In this document: in pieces, positions 42,351 through 50,857 of the stretch | Layout: each line of letters begins with the position of its first letter | How positions within the stretch are numbered: position 1 is the first letter of the stretch | Assembly: GCA_004014935.1 (NCBI GenBank) | Contig: CP025321.1 | Coordinates: forward strand, 2,604,001-2,668,000 | Reading direction: 5' to 3' | Origin: Saccharomycopsis malanga | Taxonomy: Eukaryota; Ascomycota; Saccharomycetes; Ascoideales; Saccharomycopsidaceae | Length of the DNA: 64,000 nucleotides | Translations under genes and position numbers: made by a program | Notes under the pieces: model-generated | The model's input: only the letters and a program-made list of their open reading frames with translations | Database searches by the model: none | Told to the model about the DNA's origin: nothing

Positions 42351-42398
42351 CTTTATATAGGTTTTGAAAAATTTTCTGAAAAATTTCTAGCGCACGTG
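42351..42398 (-). promoter_or_regulatory. Orphan Ribi-type promoter (E-box, two RRPE, TATA)
   Basis: Read on the minus strand: CACGTG (42393-42398), two RRPE motifs (plus-strand TGAAAAATTTC at 42377-42387 and TGAAAAATTTT at 42365-42375), then TATATAAAG (42351-42359). This is the order of a ribosome-biogenesis promoter firing leftward. HOS4 starts 1.2 kb away, so another transcript is likely. Confidence 0.5.
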
Positions 42399-43267
42399 CA
42401 CCTCAACAAAATATTATGGCTACTAGTAGTTGTTACCAAACAGGACTTATTCTTGTGTTGAATATATCCAAATTTATACTAAATCCATAGTATTGTTTGT
42501 TTCATAAAGTTCTGTGATATTTGCGGGACAGAAGGGCTCGACTGGTACGTAAAAGCACCTTTGTAAGCACCAATATATTTGTATAGTGTATGCTGGATTT
42601 GATATCAAGTAGAAAATGAGGAAAAAGCTGCAGAGTGTAAATAGAAATGCTTGTAAGCTACAGAAGGTGTAAATAAATTTGATAGTTTGCTTTAGTTTCA
42701 CATAAAACAAAACATATCAATACAATACTATGATGCAAGTAAGTGAAAAAGAGTTTGTAGTGGTGTTTCCTCTTATTGGAGCCAACACTCGATTTTTTGT
42801 TATCTTTGGCTCACTTTGCTATCACCCTTTCTTTCCTACTCTAACTCTTGTACAGCCCCAATGAGCATGTACCACCACATTACATCTTTCAAAAGACCGT
42901 CTCAACTATGATCCCAAATTCTTTTGCAAGCCGTATTTTCTGAGTACTTGTATAGCAACTTAGTACACAAACATTTCTAAAAACATCTTTTTTTGAATGA
43001 ATAATTTTATATATTATTAGTAGTATATAATATATCTACTTATATATACGTCATGCTATTTATATAAATACTTTAGTTTACTCTCATCATCAACTGAATC
43101 CAGAATATACCTCCTTTTCATTATGAAATTTTGGTCTCACTAACAACTAACAACTAACAACTCAAAAACCCAAATACAAAACAAATAATCTTAAACGTCT
43201 TTGAACTTTCAGCAATCTCTTTAGATTGCAGTTCATGTTAAAGGCATGTTGACCAAACACATGTGGA

Positions 43268-43358
43268 CGGGTAATACGAGATGCCGTATTAAGTATACTA
43301 TGCATGAAGACGTGCATGAAAGCAGATGAGGAAAAAAAAAATTTCTAAAAAATTTTAC
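43268..43358 (+). promoter_or_regulatory. NOP15 promoter: Reb1, PAC and RRPE motifs
   Basis: CGGGTAA (43268-43274) fits Reb1. The PAC core GATGAG (43325-43330) is followed by RRPE-like AAAAATTTC (43337-43345) and AAAAAATTTTAC (43347-43358). PAC plus RRPE is the signature of yeast ribosome-biogenesis genes and fits NOP15. An ATG at 43326 overlaps the PAC motif and is therefore unlikely to be the start codon. Confidence 0.65.
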
Positions 43359-43427
43359 TGTATGAAAAATATAGTGGATATCAGGATTATTATCGATTGG
43401 CAAAGAATACCATTAAATTATTTAAAG

Positions 43428-44288
43428 ATGGCCAAGAAAGTAAAACAGACTACTAAGAAACAGAGTGTTGCTCCATCAAAGAGTAAAAAGGTCAGCAAGA
43501 AGCAGGAAGCTAAGAAAGAGGAGAGCCAAGATGATGACGATATTGATGAGTTAAACCAGGACACTTTGAAGTTTGATGATGACAGCGAAGGTGATGAAGA
43601 TAGTGATTTTGCTGATTTTGCTAGTACTGATGATGAAGCAGACGACAGCGATTCTGACAGTGAGAGCGAAAACGAAGAAAAGAGTTCTAAAAACGCATCT
43701 CAAAAAGATGAACAGAAGACTATAAAGAAAAGCCAGAAACAGCAGATAGCACACACTGTGACGCCGGTAAACAAGAAAAACTTGAAGAAAGGCAAGAAAT
43801 CTGATAATGACAGTAACAAGAAGAACAAAAGAGGTATCATGTATGTGGGCCGTTTACCAGAGGGCTTCGATGAACCAGAACTTGAAAAATACTTTACACA
43901 ATTTGGTAACATTGTCAACTTAAGAGTTTCGCGTAACCGTAAAACCGGTAAGTCCAAGCATTATGGGTTCATTGAGTTTGAGAATTACGAGGTTGCCAAG
44001 ATTGCTCAAGAGACGATGAACAATTATATGCTTTTCAACCGTCTTTTGAAATGTCAACTTATTGAAGAACAAGAGGGTGAAGAAGAAAATGAAAAGTTGT
44101 TACAGCTATTCAAGAACAATAAAAAGTCGTTCAAAAAGATACCTTGGGCCAAGATCTCAAAGAGAAACTTTGAAAAACCAAAATCTGTCGAGAAATGGGC
44201 CAAGTTGAAGGCCAAGCATGATGGGAAGGCTAAATTGAGAGCCGAGAAATTGAAGGAGGCTGGGTTCAACTTTGATTTGGTTAATTGA
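43428..44288 (+). CDS. NOP15: NOP15 ribosome biogenesis RNA-binding protein
   Basis: A 286-residue nucleolar protein like yeast Nop15 (220 residues), needed for ITS2 processing in 60S assembly. The N-terminal half is Lys-rich and then Asp/Glu/Ser-rich and disordered. One RRM lies at about residues 138-220, with RNP2 GIMYVGRLP and RNP1 KSKHYGFIEF, closely matching yeast GIIYVSRLP and NSRHYGFLEF; FDEPELEKYFTQFG and NNYMLFNRLL also match. The basic C terminus ends KLKEAGFNFDLVN. The frame extends to an ATG at 43326, but that lies in promoter motifs; MAKKVKQ at 43428 resembles the basic start of Nop15. Confidence 0.92.
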   Translation: MAKKVKQTTKKQSVAPSKSKKVSKKQEAKKEESQDDDDIDELNQDTLKFDDDSEGDEDSDFADFASTDDEADDSDSDSESENEEKSSKNASQKDEQKTIKKSQKQQIAHTVTPVNKKNLKKGKKSDNDSNKKNKRGIMYVGRLPEGFDEPELEKYFTQFGNIVNLRVSRNRKTGKSKHYGFIEFENYEVAKIAQETMNNYMLFNRLLKCQLIEEQEGEEENEKLLQLFKNNKKSFKKIPWAKISKRNFEKPKSVEKWAKLKAKHDGKAKLRAEKLKEAGFNFDLVN

Positions 44289-44724
44289 GTGGCTTGTGGA
44301 TGATATACATAATCATTTTTAACCCACACTTTTTACTTTTGTTTTTATTATTATTATCACTTTTATTTCATATTATCGGATTTGTTCTTGTTTTTTCAAA
44401 TTGTTTAAACGTTACAGAATTTTCACTTGACCTTTTTTTATATTTAAACAAAATTATTGCATTGTCTGTACAGTATAAGCCGCTCAAATATCATTTGTGC
44501 ACCGAAGCTTGCAGTTTTGTAGAAACGGGGATATTAGAATGGCTTCGACGTTGTTGTCTGGGACTATTTAATAAGGAAACTCACTTACAATAACTGAGCA
44601 AGATACTTTTTGTTAGTCGAACTGATTTCATCAACTTGTTTGTTTATTCACTTGCTACATCTTGAAATGCTCACTTATTATGTCTATTAAATGTATTCTA
44701 TAATGGTAATTTGTCGACTGTAGT
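44289..44724. terminator. Convergent 3' spacer
   Basis: A 436-bp T-rich spacer between NOP15 and DLD1; no gene seen. Confidence 0.4.
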
Positions 44725-46467
44725 TTACTCAGCAACATCAGTAGGGTCAATTTTGAAAACTTTGTCGGCATTTAATAACCCATAAGGGTCCAAACTGACC
44801 TTCAACTTTCTCATCAAATCAATAGAAGGTTCGCCAACTTCACGAACCAAAAAGTGACGTTTGCCCAAGCCAACACCATGTTCACCGGTACATGTTCCCT
44901 CGTAATCCAAGGCGTTGAATACCATTTTGCTGGTGATTTCACGCACCACCTTATCGAGTTCAGGTTTGTAGATGATAACAGCATGGAAGTTGCCGTCACC
45001 AACGTGTCCAAGGAAAGTAGAGAAAATACCGTCCCCTGCGGCATCAAGATCACGACGGGTGTCACCAATAATCTTAGACAACTTTGAAACTGGGACAGCG
45101 ACATCGGTCACCCAAACTTTAGCTTCAGGAGACAAGATTTGTTTGCCATAATCGATAGTAGAGAAAAGGCCGAGTTTTCTTGCTTGCCAAAGTTCTTCTT
45201 TATCTTCTTCGGTTTTGGCAAATTCAAAGTTTTGGGGTTTAAACTCTTTTGTAAGAGACTTGACCTGGGAAATGTTTTCTTTCAAAGCATATGGTGTGTT
45301 TCCACCTATTTTGAACAACAAAGTTGGTTTTTCAAGATATCTTCTTGCGGTTTGGCCCATTGCGTTGATACACGAAATCATATTGGTATCCAAAAGTTCC
45401 ACAGCATTCAAAGCAGCGCCGGTTTTCAAGAGTTTTTCCACAGCCAAAGTAGCATCGTCAATAGTGTTGAAATTCGCAATGATTACAGACTCATGAGTAG
45501 GTCTAGGTTGCAATTTCAAAGTGGCCTCGGTAACAATCCCCAATGTACCCTCAGCACCAATAAACATACCAGTCAAGTTGTATCCAGCAGCAGACTTCTT
45601 TGAACGTTGTTTGGTTTTCAAAATGGTGCCGTCAGCTAGCACTACTGTCAAATTCAATACGTTTTCTTTCATTGTCCCATAACGGAAAGCCTGGGTTCCT
45701 GAACAGGAAGTGGCCACCATCCCACCAATACGAGCTCCCGGGCCAGGATCAGGGCCAAACAACAAACCGTGTGGTTTCAAAAACTCGTCCAAGTCCTGCC
45801 AACCAACACCAGCTTCCACAACCACATCTAAATCGTCTTTGTTGAATTGCACTATTCTGTTCAAACGCGTAAAGTCAATGACAATGCCTGGTCTGGTAGA
45901 CACATACTGTCCTTCAAGAGATGTGCCGCCAGAAAACGGAACAACAGGTATTTTGTACTTGTAGCAGATCTTCATAATCTGTGAAACTTGTTCTGTACTC
46001 TCTGGATATACGACCAACTGAGGTTTTTCATCTGGACCTGGTTTATGGATATTGAAATAGCTGTCACTATGGTAGTCCAATTCAGCTGGGGTTTTCGTGA
46101 CATTGTCTTTACCTAAAAGCTCCTCAACCTCACGATAGCCCTTGGCAAGCGTAGAACCAGTGGCATACTTAAATGGCTTGACATCATCAAGCCTCGTGAT
46201 GGAGGGTATTGGCACTTGTGATTGCTCATATTGGGATATAAAATATCCTAGAGCAGAACCAACAACCGTAAACCCAATAATCAATGGCAAAGGCGATGTT
46301 TGGTTTTTTTTATTTTCGGAAACCCCGGCTTTCGAACTCGAGTCAGTCGAATAATTACATGATCTAAAACTTGTGGCTCTCATAGATAAAAATGCCGACG
46401 ACCGTCTTGTCACTTGGCAATTCCATGCGGAACGCACCGTCTGATGCCTGAACAACCGGCTTATCAT
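44725..46467 (-). CDS. DLD1: Mitochondrial D-lactate dehydrogenase (cytochrome c), FAD-linked
   Basis: A 580-residue flavoenzyme like yeast Dld1 (587 residues), which oxidises D-lactate to pyruvate and passes electrons to cytochrome c at the inner membrane. An Arg/Ser-rich presequence (residues 1-40) is followed by a TM segment (PLPLIIGFTVVGSALGYF, about 60-80), typical of Dld1 sorting to the intermembrane space. The PCMH FAD domain has VPFSGGTSLEGQ and GARIGGMVATSCSGTQAFRYG; the C-terminal FAD-oxidase domain has FLGHVGDGNFHA and the signature GTCTGEHGVGLGKR. The frame runs two codons upstream to a TTG, and the ATG at 46467 is used. Converges with NOP15. Confidence 0.93.
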   Translation of the reverse strand: MISRLFRHQTVRSAWNCQVTRRSSAFLSMRATSFRSCNYSTDSSSKAGVSENKKNQTSPLPLIIGFTVVGSALGYFISQYEQSQVPIPSITRLDDVKPFKYATGSTLAKGYREVEELLGKDNVTKTPAELDYHSDSYFNIHKPGPDEKPQLVVYPESTEQVSQIMKICYKYKIPVVPFSGGTSLEGQYVSTRPGIVIDFTRLNRIVQFNKDDLDVVVEAGVGWQDLDEFLKPHGLLFGPDPGPGARIGGMVATSCSGTQAFRYGTMKENVLNLTVVLADGTILKTKQRSKKSAAGYNLTGMFIGAEGTLGIVTEATLKLQPRPTHESVIIANFNTIDDATLAVEKLLKTGAALNAVELLDTNMISCINAMGQTARRYLEKPTLLFKIGGNTPYALKENISQVKSLTKEFKPQNFEFAKTEEDKEELWQARKLGLFSTIDYGKQILSPEAKVWVTDVAVPVSKLSKIIGDTRRDLDAAGDGIFSTFLGHVGDGNFHAVIIYKPELDKVVREITSKMVFNALDYEGTCTGEHGVGLGKRHFLVREVGEPSIDLMRKLKVSLDPYGLLNADKVFKIDPTDVAE

Positions 46468-47217
46468 TATCAAGTGTTGTGGAATTGATGACTCAACATA
46501 AAATAAGATATTTTTCTGGATATCTCGGATATATATATATATTTATATATACGTGCAGTCCAGACCCTTTTGATCTTGGAAAACTCATGATGAGCTCAAG
46601 GATCGTGACTTTGGCAGCCACACACTGCTGCACGATCCTGCATGCACATCCCAATACGGTAATTATCCGTAGGGTTTACACACCCCGTGAGTCATAACCA
46701 TACTCTCACATGATAGATGCATTAAGGCGCATTGCACGGCATTAGGAAGCGGCAATATATTTTTTTCATTGTATTATAGTAGTGTGTAGTTGCCAAAACA
46801 TAAGCATTTTATTAGAATACGATGGCATGTCAAACTGTTTCTCATGGTTAATTGAGAGGCAATGTATTGTATACTGGCACTTTGTGTTTAGTTTCTAGTG
46901 AGGTGGAACAATAAAAATCCTTTTATTTCGCGTGCCTGTCCTTGGATCAGTAGTGAACATAGATTTTTGCTGCTGCGTACGGCCATATATGCCTTTGGTA
47001 TACCCCTATTCCAGTATGGGTCTCCAAATATGGCCCCTATTTTGAATCCACCGCTTCCTAGCGTAACGGGCACAATAGTAGATTTATTTAGAATGCTGTA
47101 TACATCAAAAGAGAACTGTAGAAAATTCAAAATGAGTAACATTTCTTTCAACTCAAGCTCAAAGCTATAACTTGATAGTGATTTTGATTAATAGATAGTG
47201 AAGGATACTGTTACAGT
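46468..47217. promoter_or_regulatory. Divergent promoter region of DLD1 and the orphan membrane protein
   Basis: A 750-bp spacer. A TATATATATA run near 46530 probably serves DLD1, and a CCTGCATGCACA motif lies near 46637. Two overlapping opposite frames at 46.9-47.15 kb start at GTG/TTG and are not supported. Confidence 0.4.
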
Positions 47218-48306
47218 ATGAGACTCTCGCCAACAGCTCTTATTTCTCTTTTGCTTGCTTTATCATGCCTGGCAATTCCAATCAATATCACGACATATAA
47301 CTATATAACCTATGATGTGTCGAGGTTTTTTTACTTGAATTCAGACTCGAAAAACATTGATTTTAGTCTGGATTTCGACACTGATCTTAATAATTACTTT
47401 GATCTTGCTAACCATGGCAGTCTGTTGAGTGCAGGCCTCACTATCAAGGCGAAATCACTTCTCTTGCTTTCAGATACGTATCCTGCCAAGCTCAACCATG
47501 ACTACAACAACGTGCTTTACTGTTTGATAAAATATCTCAAAAAGCTTGACAGACGCAAAGATGCAAAGCTTCTCAAGCTTGACAGGGATTTGATTAATTT
47601 TGTCCGGATGAACAGGTCCACGGACAAGTTTTTAGAGAAGATGGTGAAACGAGCAGATGTGCAAAGGATTCTTAGCAATTTTAAGCATCTGAAGAGCAAG
47701 AGACTTAGTACGGATCTGATCATACATGCTGAAAAGCTTAATGCTTTACTCGGCTGGGAAGATGAATTTGATGAGCAGCGACATGATTATTCACAAGATG
47801 TGCAAAAGACCACTTCTAGAGAAGGTGAAAACTACGTTGGCTTTAATTTTGAGCAAGATTACAGCAAGTATAGTAATGAAACGATGAATATCAATCTCGT
47901 ACATCTTTATCATCTTGCACCCAACATCAGTGATACGTTTGAATATCAAGTGTTTCATAACTTAAAGTTTGGCTACCCAAACCTTGACGATTCTATAAAC
48001 AATTCTGTAAAGTATCTTTTGAGCGACAACTCCATATTGAAAGCGTTCGTAAATATGCTTTCCGAATTCACCAATGCCGACTACCAAATTTCGTTTTCCA
48101 CCAAAAAGCTTGTTGATGGGACAACTGTATTCAACAATGTCCAGGTGACAAAAAACGAACAAAGCCAGCAACTGCCCATTCTAGATGTGAAACTACAATT
48201 AAATATTCTTATTCTAGTAAACGTTGCTATACTCTGCGTAAAGTTGACAGAACTTTTCACAGGCAACAATATTTTGTCTTTTCAAAGACTTTTATTTTTT
48301 GCATAA
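47218..48306 (+). CDS. Orphan secretory-pathway membrane protein
   Basis: A 362-residue protein I do not recognise. A clear signal peptide (about 1-19, LISLLLALSCLA) starts it. A lumenal region of about 300 residues with several sequons (NIT, NRS, NET, NIS, NNS) is mixed helical, with Leu/Lys-rich stretches such as LLKLDRDLINFV. Near the C terminus one hydrophobic segment (LNILILVNVAILCVKLTELF, about 328-347) is followed by a short tail NNILSFQRLLFFA. This reads as a type I single-pass protein; a GPI signal is less likely because polar residues follow the hydrophobic run. No conserved motif or catalytic signature found. Start ATG at 47218. Confidence 0.75.
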   Translation: MRLSPTALISLLLALSCLAIPINITTYNYITYDVSRFFYLNSDSKNIDFSLDFDTDLNNYFDLANHGSLLSAGLTIKAKSLLLLSDTYPAKLNHDYNNVLYCLIKYLKKLDRRKDAKLLKLDRDLINFVRMNRSTDKFLEKMVKRADVQRILSNFKHLKSKRLSTDLIIHAEKLNALLGWEDEFDEQRHDYSQDVQKTTSREGENYVGFNFEQDYSKYSNETMNINLVHLYHLAPNISDTFEYQVFHNLKFGYPNLDDSINNSVKYLLSDNSILKAFVNMLSEFTNADYQISFSTKKLVDGTTVFNNVQVTKNEQSQQLPILDVKLQLNILILVNVAILCVKLTELFTGNNILSFQRLLFFA

Positions 48307-48564
48307 TCTTTTTTGTTTTTTATATTGTACAATTTTTTTTTCAATTCTTACACTTATCATGGAGCACAATACATAAATTATAGAACTAGATGTTCATAAC
48401 TCTTAGTAGACTAAAGACCTGTCATCGCCTAAGGTCACATGTCATTTGATTTCCAGAAGTGCGCTGATATAAGACCAATTAGATGTTTCTTCGGTAACGA
48501 CGAGTCGATAAAGAAAGCCACCAGGGACTGATTGACCGACTCTTAGGTTCATTTATGGTTTGAA

Positions 48565-50781
48565 ATGTCAGGATACGGCGATATTGGCAAGTACCTGCAT
48601 TATGAAGATGATACTGGAAGCCTTGGTTCTTTCGAGTATGATGATTTGGAGAGTGAGTTTGAAGGATTGGAAAGGAAGAACTCAATAAACAGTTTAGAAG
48701 GAGATTTTAAACAGAAAAAGTCTCTAAGAGGGTCTAATAATGTTGCAGAATATGAGTATGAGGACGACTTTGATTATGAAGAAGAAGAGGAGGAGGAGGA
48801 GGAGGAGGAGGAGGAGGAGGAGGAGGAGGAGGAGGAAGATGATGAAGATGAAGAAGAAGATGATGATCATTTATTCAAATTGTATAGTAATGATAATAGA
48901 AAGGCAGAAACCTCAGCTCTTTCCAGTATAAACAACAATGATAATATCAAAATTAATCTATATTCCTATTCTCGTTTCACTGTGATTCAATTTATCCACC
49001 AGGTATTGTTCAATATAGCCAAGGAAATCTCGCTGATACTCAATCTTTCGCAAAGCCAGACATTGTATCTTCTTATACATTTCAAATGGAACTCAGAATC
49101 ACTCATAGAAAAGTATATGGACAAGTATGATGCCTTGCTTGAAGAAATTGGCGTTCCCAAAATGGATACGGGTTTTTTGACTACCAATGGATATAGTAAG
49201 AGTAATCCTACGCTAGGGCAGTTGCAAGATCACGGCACTGACTTTGTCTGCCCAATATGTTGTGATGATGATGAGGAATCTATAAAAAACACCAAAAAGT
49301 TTGCTCTTAGGTGTGGCCATTTCTTCTGCCAAGATTGTTATAAACACTATATAAACGATCAAATACCCGCAGGCGGTCTTATAAAATGTCCCGAGTACGA
49401 TTGCAACATTTTTTTACAACTAGAAGACCTCAATGTATTGTTTTATAAAGAGTATCAAGAATTTGTGCAAACAACTAATATGGAAAATAAGAAGAAAAGT
49501 CGTATCATCCGTAAAAAGTACCGTAGACTATTCAAACATTATCATCCAGTGTCTTTTGGATCCTTTGTTGGAGACAAGTCAGATTCCGAAAGCCACAATT
49601 CCAGTAATAGTGATGAAGAGGAAGAGGAAGATACACCTGGCCAGGAGAATGAAAAAACTGCTGATGACAGCGACTCTCCAAAGAGAAAGAGTTTTGTTGC
49701 TGATTTTTACGACGATGTCAGTGATAATGAAGAGTTTATCAAACTAGTGAAAGAAAAAGAGACTCTTGGATTTTATCAGAAATCATATGAATATCTTCGC
49801 TCCGTGGCAACGAAATATATTGAATCTCATAGAAACGTTCATTGGTGTCCTGCGCCAGATTGTGACACTTTGGTCCAGTTCAAAGACTATATTCCTAGTA
49901 AGGAAGAGTTACAGACGAAAATCACTCAATTGCCAATTATAACTTGTATTAAAGAGCACAATTTCTGTGTCAACTGTAAGTATGAGAGTCATTTTCCAGT
50001 TCCCTGCTATGTGGTGGAGACATGGGTGGAGAAATGTTCCAATGATTCCGAAACTGCCAATTGGATCAATTTAAATACCAAACAATGTCCAAAGTGCCAC
50101 TCGTCCATTGAAAAGAATGGCGGTTGTAACCATATGACATGTAATAAATGTAGTCATCAATTCTGTTGGATTTGCTTGGGTGCTTGGAATCTTCATGCAA
50201 ACGAATATTACAATTGTAATAGATATGATGATACCGAAATGGTGGAAACTCGTAACAATATGGACATGGTCAAGAAGAATTATACGAAATACTTGCATTA
50301 TTTTGACCGATTCCAGATCCACCAGGTTTCAATGAACCAAGACTTGAAAATATATGAGAAGATCACGAAGAAAATCAAACTTTTACAGAAAACCCAAGGA
50401 ATAAGTTGGATTGAAGGCCAATTCTTAAAGAACTCCATTTCAACCTTGTTGAAGGCCCGTAACACTTTGAAATGGTCATATGCTTTCTCATACCATTTGA
50501 GAGATATTAGAACAAATTCTGCATTGATTTTTGAACAGAATCAAACCATTTTAAGCAATGCTGTTGAGGATCTCTCCAAGTTGTTTGAATTGGATGATCC
50601 AAAGAAAATCATGGCACATCGGTTACATTTCATTCAAAAAGCCCGATTTTGCGTGTCACGCCAGTTGAGTCTTATATCCTGTGCGGAGGAGGGCTTGATA
50701 AAAAATGCTCTAGTGTTCGATTTAGAAGCAGACAATGATCCGATTGCCCAGGTGAAAAAACCCAGAAAGGGCCGTCGCTAG
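48565..50781 (+). CDS. HEL1: Ariadne-type RBR E3 ubiquitin ligase
   Basis: A 738-residue RING-between-RING ligase like yeast Hel1 (YKR017C, 551 residues), linked there to excess-histone degradation. An acidic N terminus includes a run of about 22 Glu residues. A UBA-like segment (ILNLSQSQTLYLLIHFKWNSE, about 157-180) matches the Ariadne N domain. RING1 (about 228-280) has CPICCDDD and CGHFFCQDCYKHYI. IBR (from about 408) has HWCPAPDCDTLVQF and CVNCKYESHFPVPC. RING2 (about 508-545) has CPKCHSSIEKNGGCNHMTC with the catalytic Cys in GGCNHMTC, then CSHQFCWICLG. The C-terminal Ariadne helices follow. An acidic insert of about 100 residues between RING1 and IBR explains the extra length. Confidence 0.9.
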   Translation: MSGYGDIGKYLHYEDDTGSLGSFEYDDLESEFEGLERKNSINSLEGDFKQKKSLRGSNNVAEYEYEDDFDYEEEEEEEEEEEEEEEEEEEEDDEDEEEDDDHLFKLYSNDNRKAETSALSSINNNDNIKINLYSYSRFTVIQFIHQVLFNIAKEISLILNLSQSQTLYLLIHFKWNSESLIEKYMDKYDALLEEIGVPKMDTGFLTTNGYSKSNPTLGQLQDHGTDFVCPICCDDDEESIKNTKKFALRCGHFFCQDCYKHYINDQIPAGGLIKCPEYDCNIFLQLEDLNVLFYKEYQEFVQTTNMENKKKSRIIRKKYRRLFKHYHPVSFGSFVGDKSDSESHNSSNSDEEEEEDTPGQENEKTADDSDSPKRKSFVADFYDDVSDNEEFIKLVKEKETLGFYQKSYEYLRSVATKYIESHRNVHWCPAPDCDTLVQFKDYIPSKEELQTKITQLPIITCIKEHNFCVNCKYESHFPVPCYVVETWVEKCSNDSETANWINLNTKQCPKCHSSIEKNGGCNHMTCNKCSHQFCWICLGAWNLHANEYYNCNRYDDTEMVETRNNMDMVKKNYTKYLHYFDRFQIHQVSMNQDLKIYEKITKKIKLLQKTQGISWIEGQFLKNSISTLLKARNTLKWSYAFSYHLRDIRTNSALIFEQNQTILSNAVEDLSKLFELDDPKKIMAHRLHFIQKARFCVSRQLSLISCAEEGLIKNALVFDLEADNDPIAQVKKPRKGRR
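48777..48840 (+). repeat. GAG/GAA trinucleotide tract encoding poly-Glu
   Basis: A nearly pure GAG run in frame within the HEL1-like gene, giving about 20-22 consecutive Glu residues. Likely length-variable by slippage. Confidence 0.85.
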
Positions 50782-50857
50782 ACGTTACATAGGAAACTAT
50801 AAACAAATCATTAATGTACATTTAGTCTAATCATAAGATGCATGTGTAGAAGACATT

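Larger units (their letters stand above)
41143..43427. other. Large spacer between HOS4 and NOP15 with several regulatory motifs
   Basis: 2.3 kb between divergent genes, too long for two simple promoters here. It holds a pair of inverted Reb1 sites near HOS4, a tRNA-like sequence and dispersed repeat at 41.6-41.75 kb, a hairpin-rich stretch at 42.2 kb with its own E-box/RRPE/TATA promoter on the minus strand, and the NOP15 promoter. See the separate entries. Confidence 0.6.

Noticed and set aside
43326-43427. N-terminal extension of NOP15 from the ATG at 43326
   Set aside because: Overlaps PAC and RRPE promoter motifs and does not resemble the family's start.
46888-47170. Overlapping opposite frames of 87 and 90 codons
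   Set aside because: Both begin at TTG or GTG and have no similarity; they lie in a divergent promoter.
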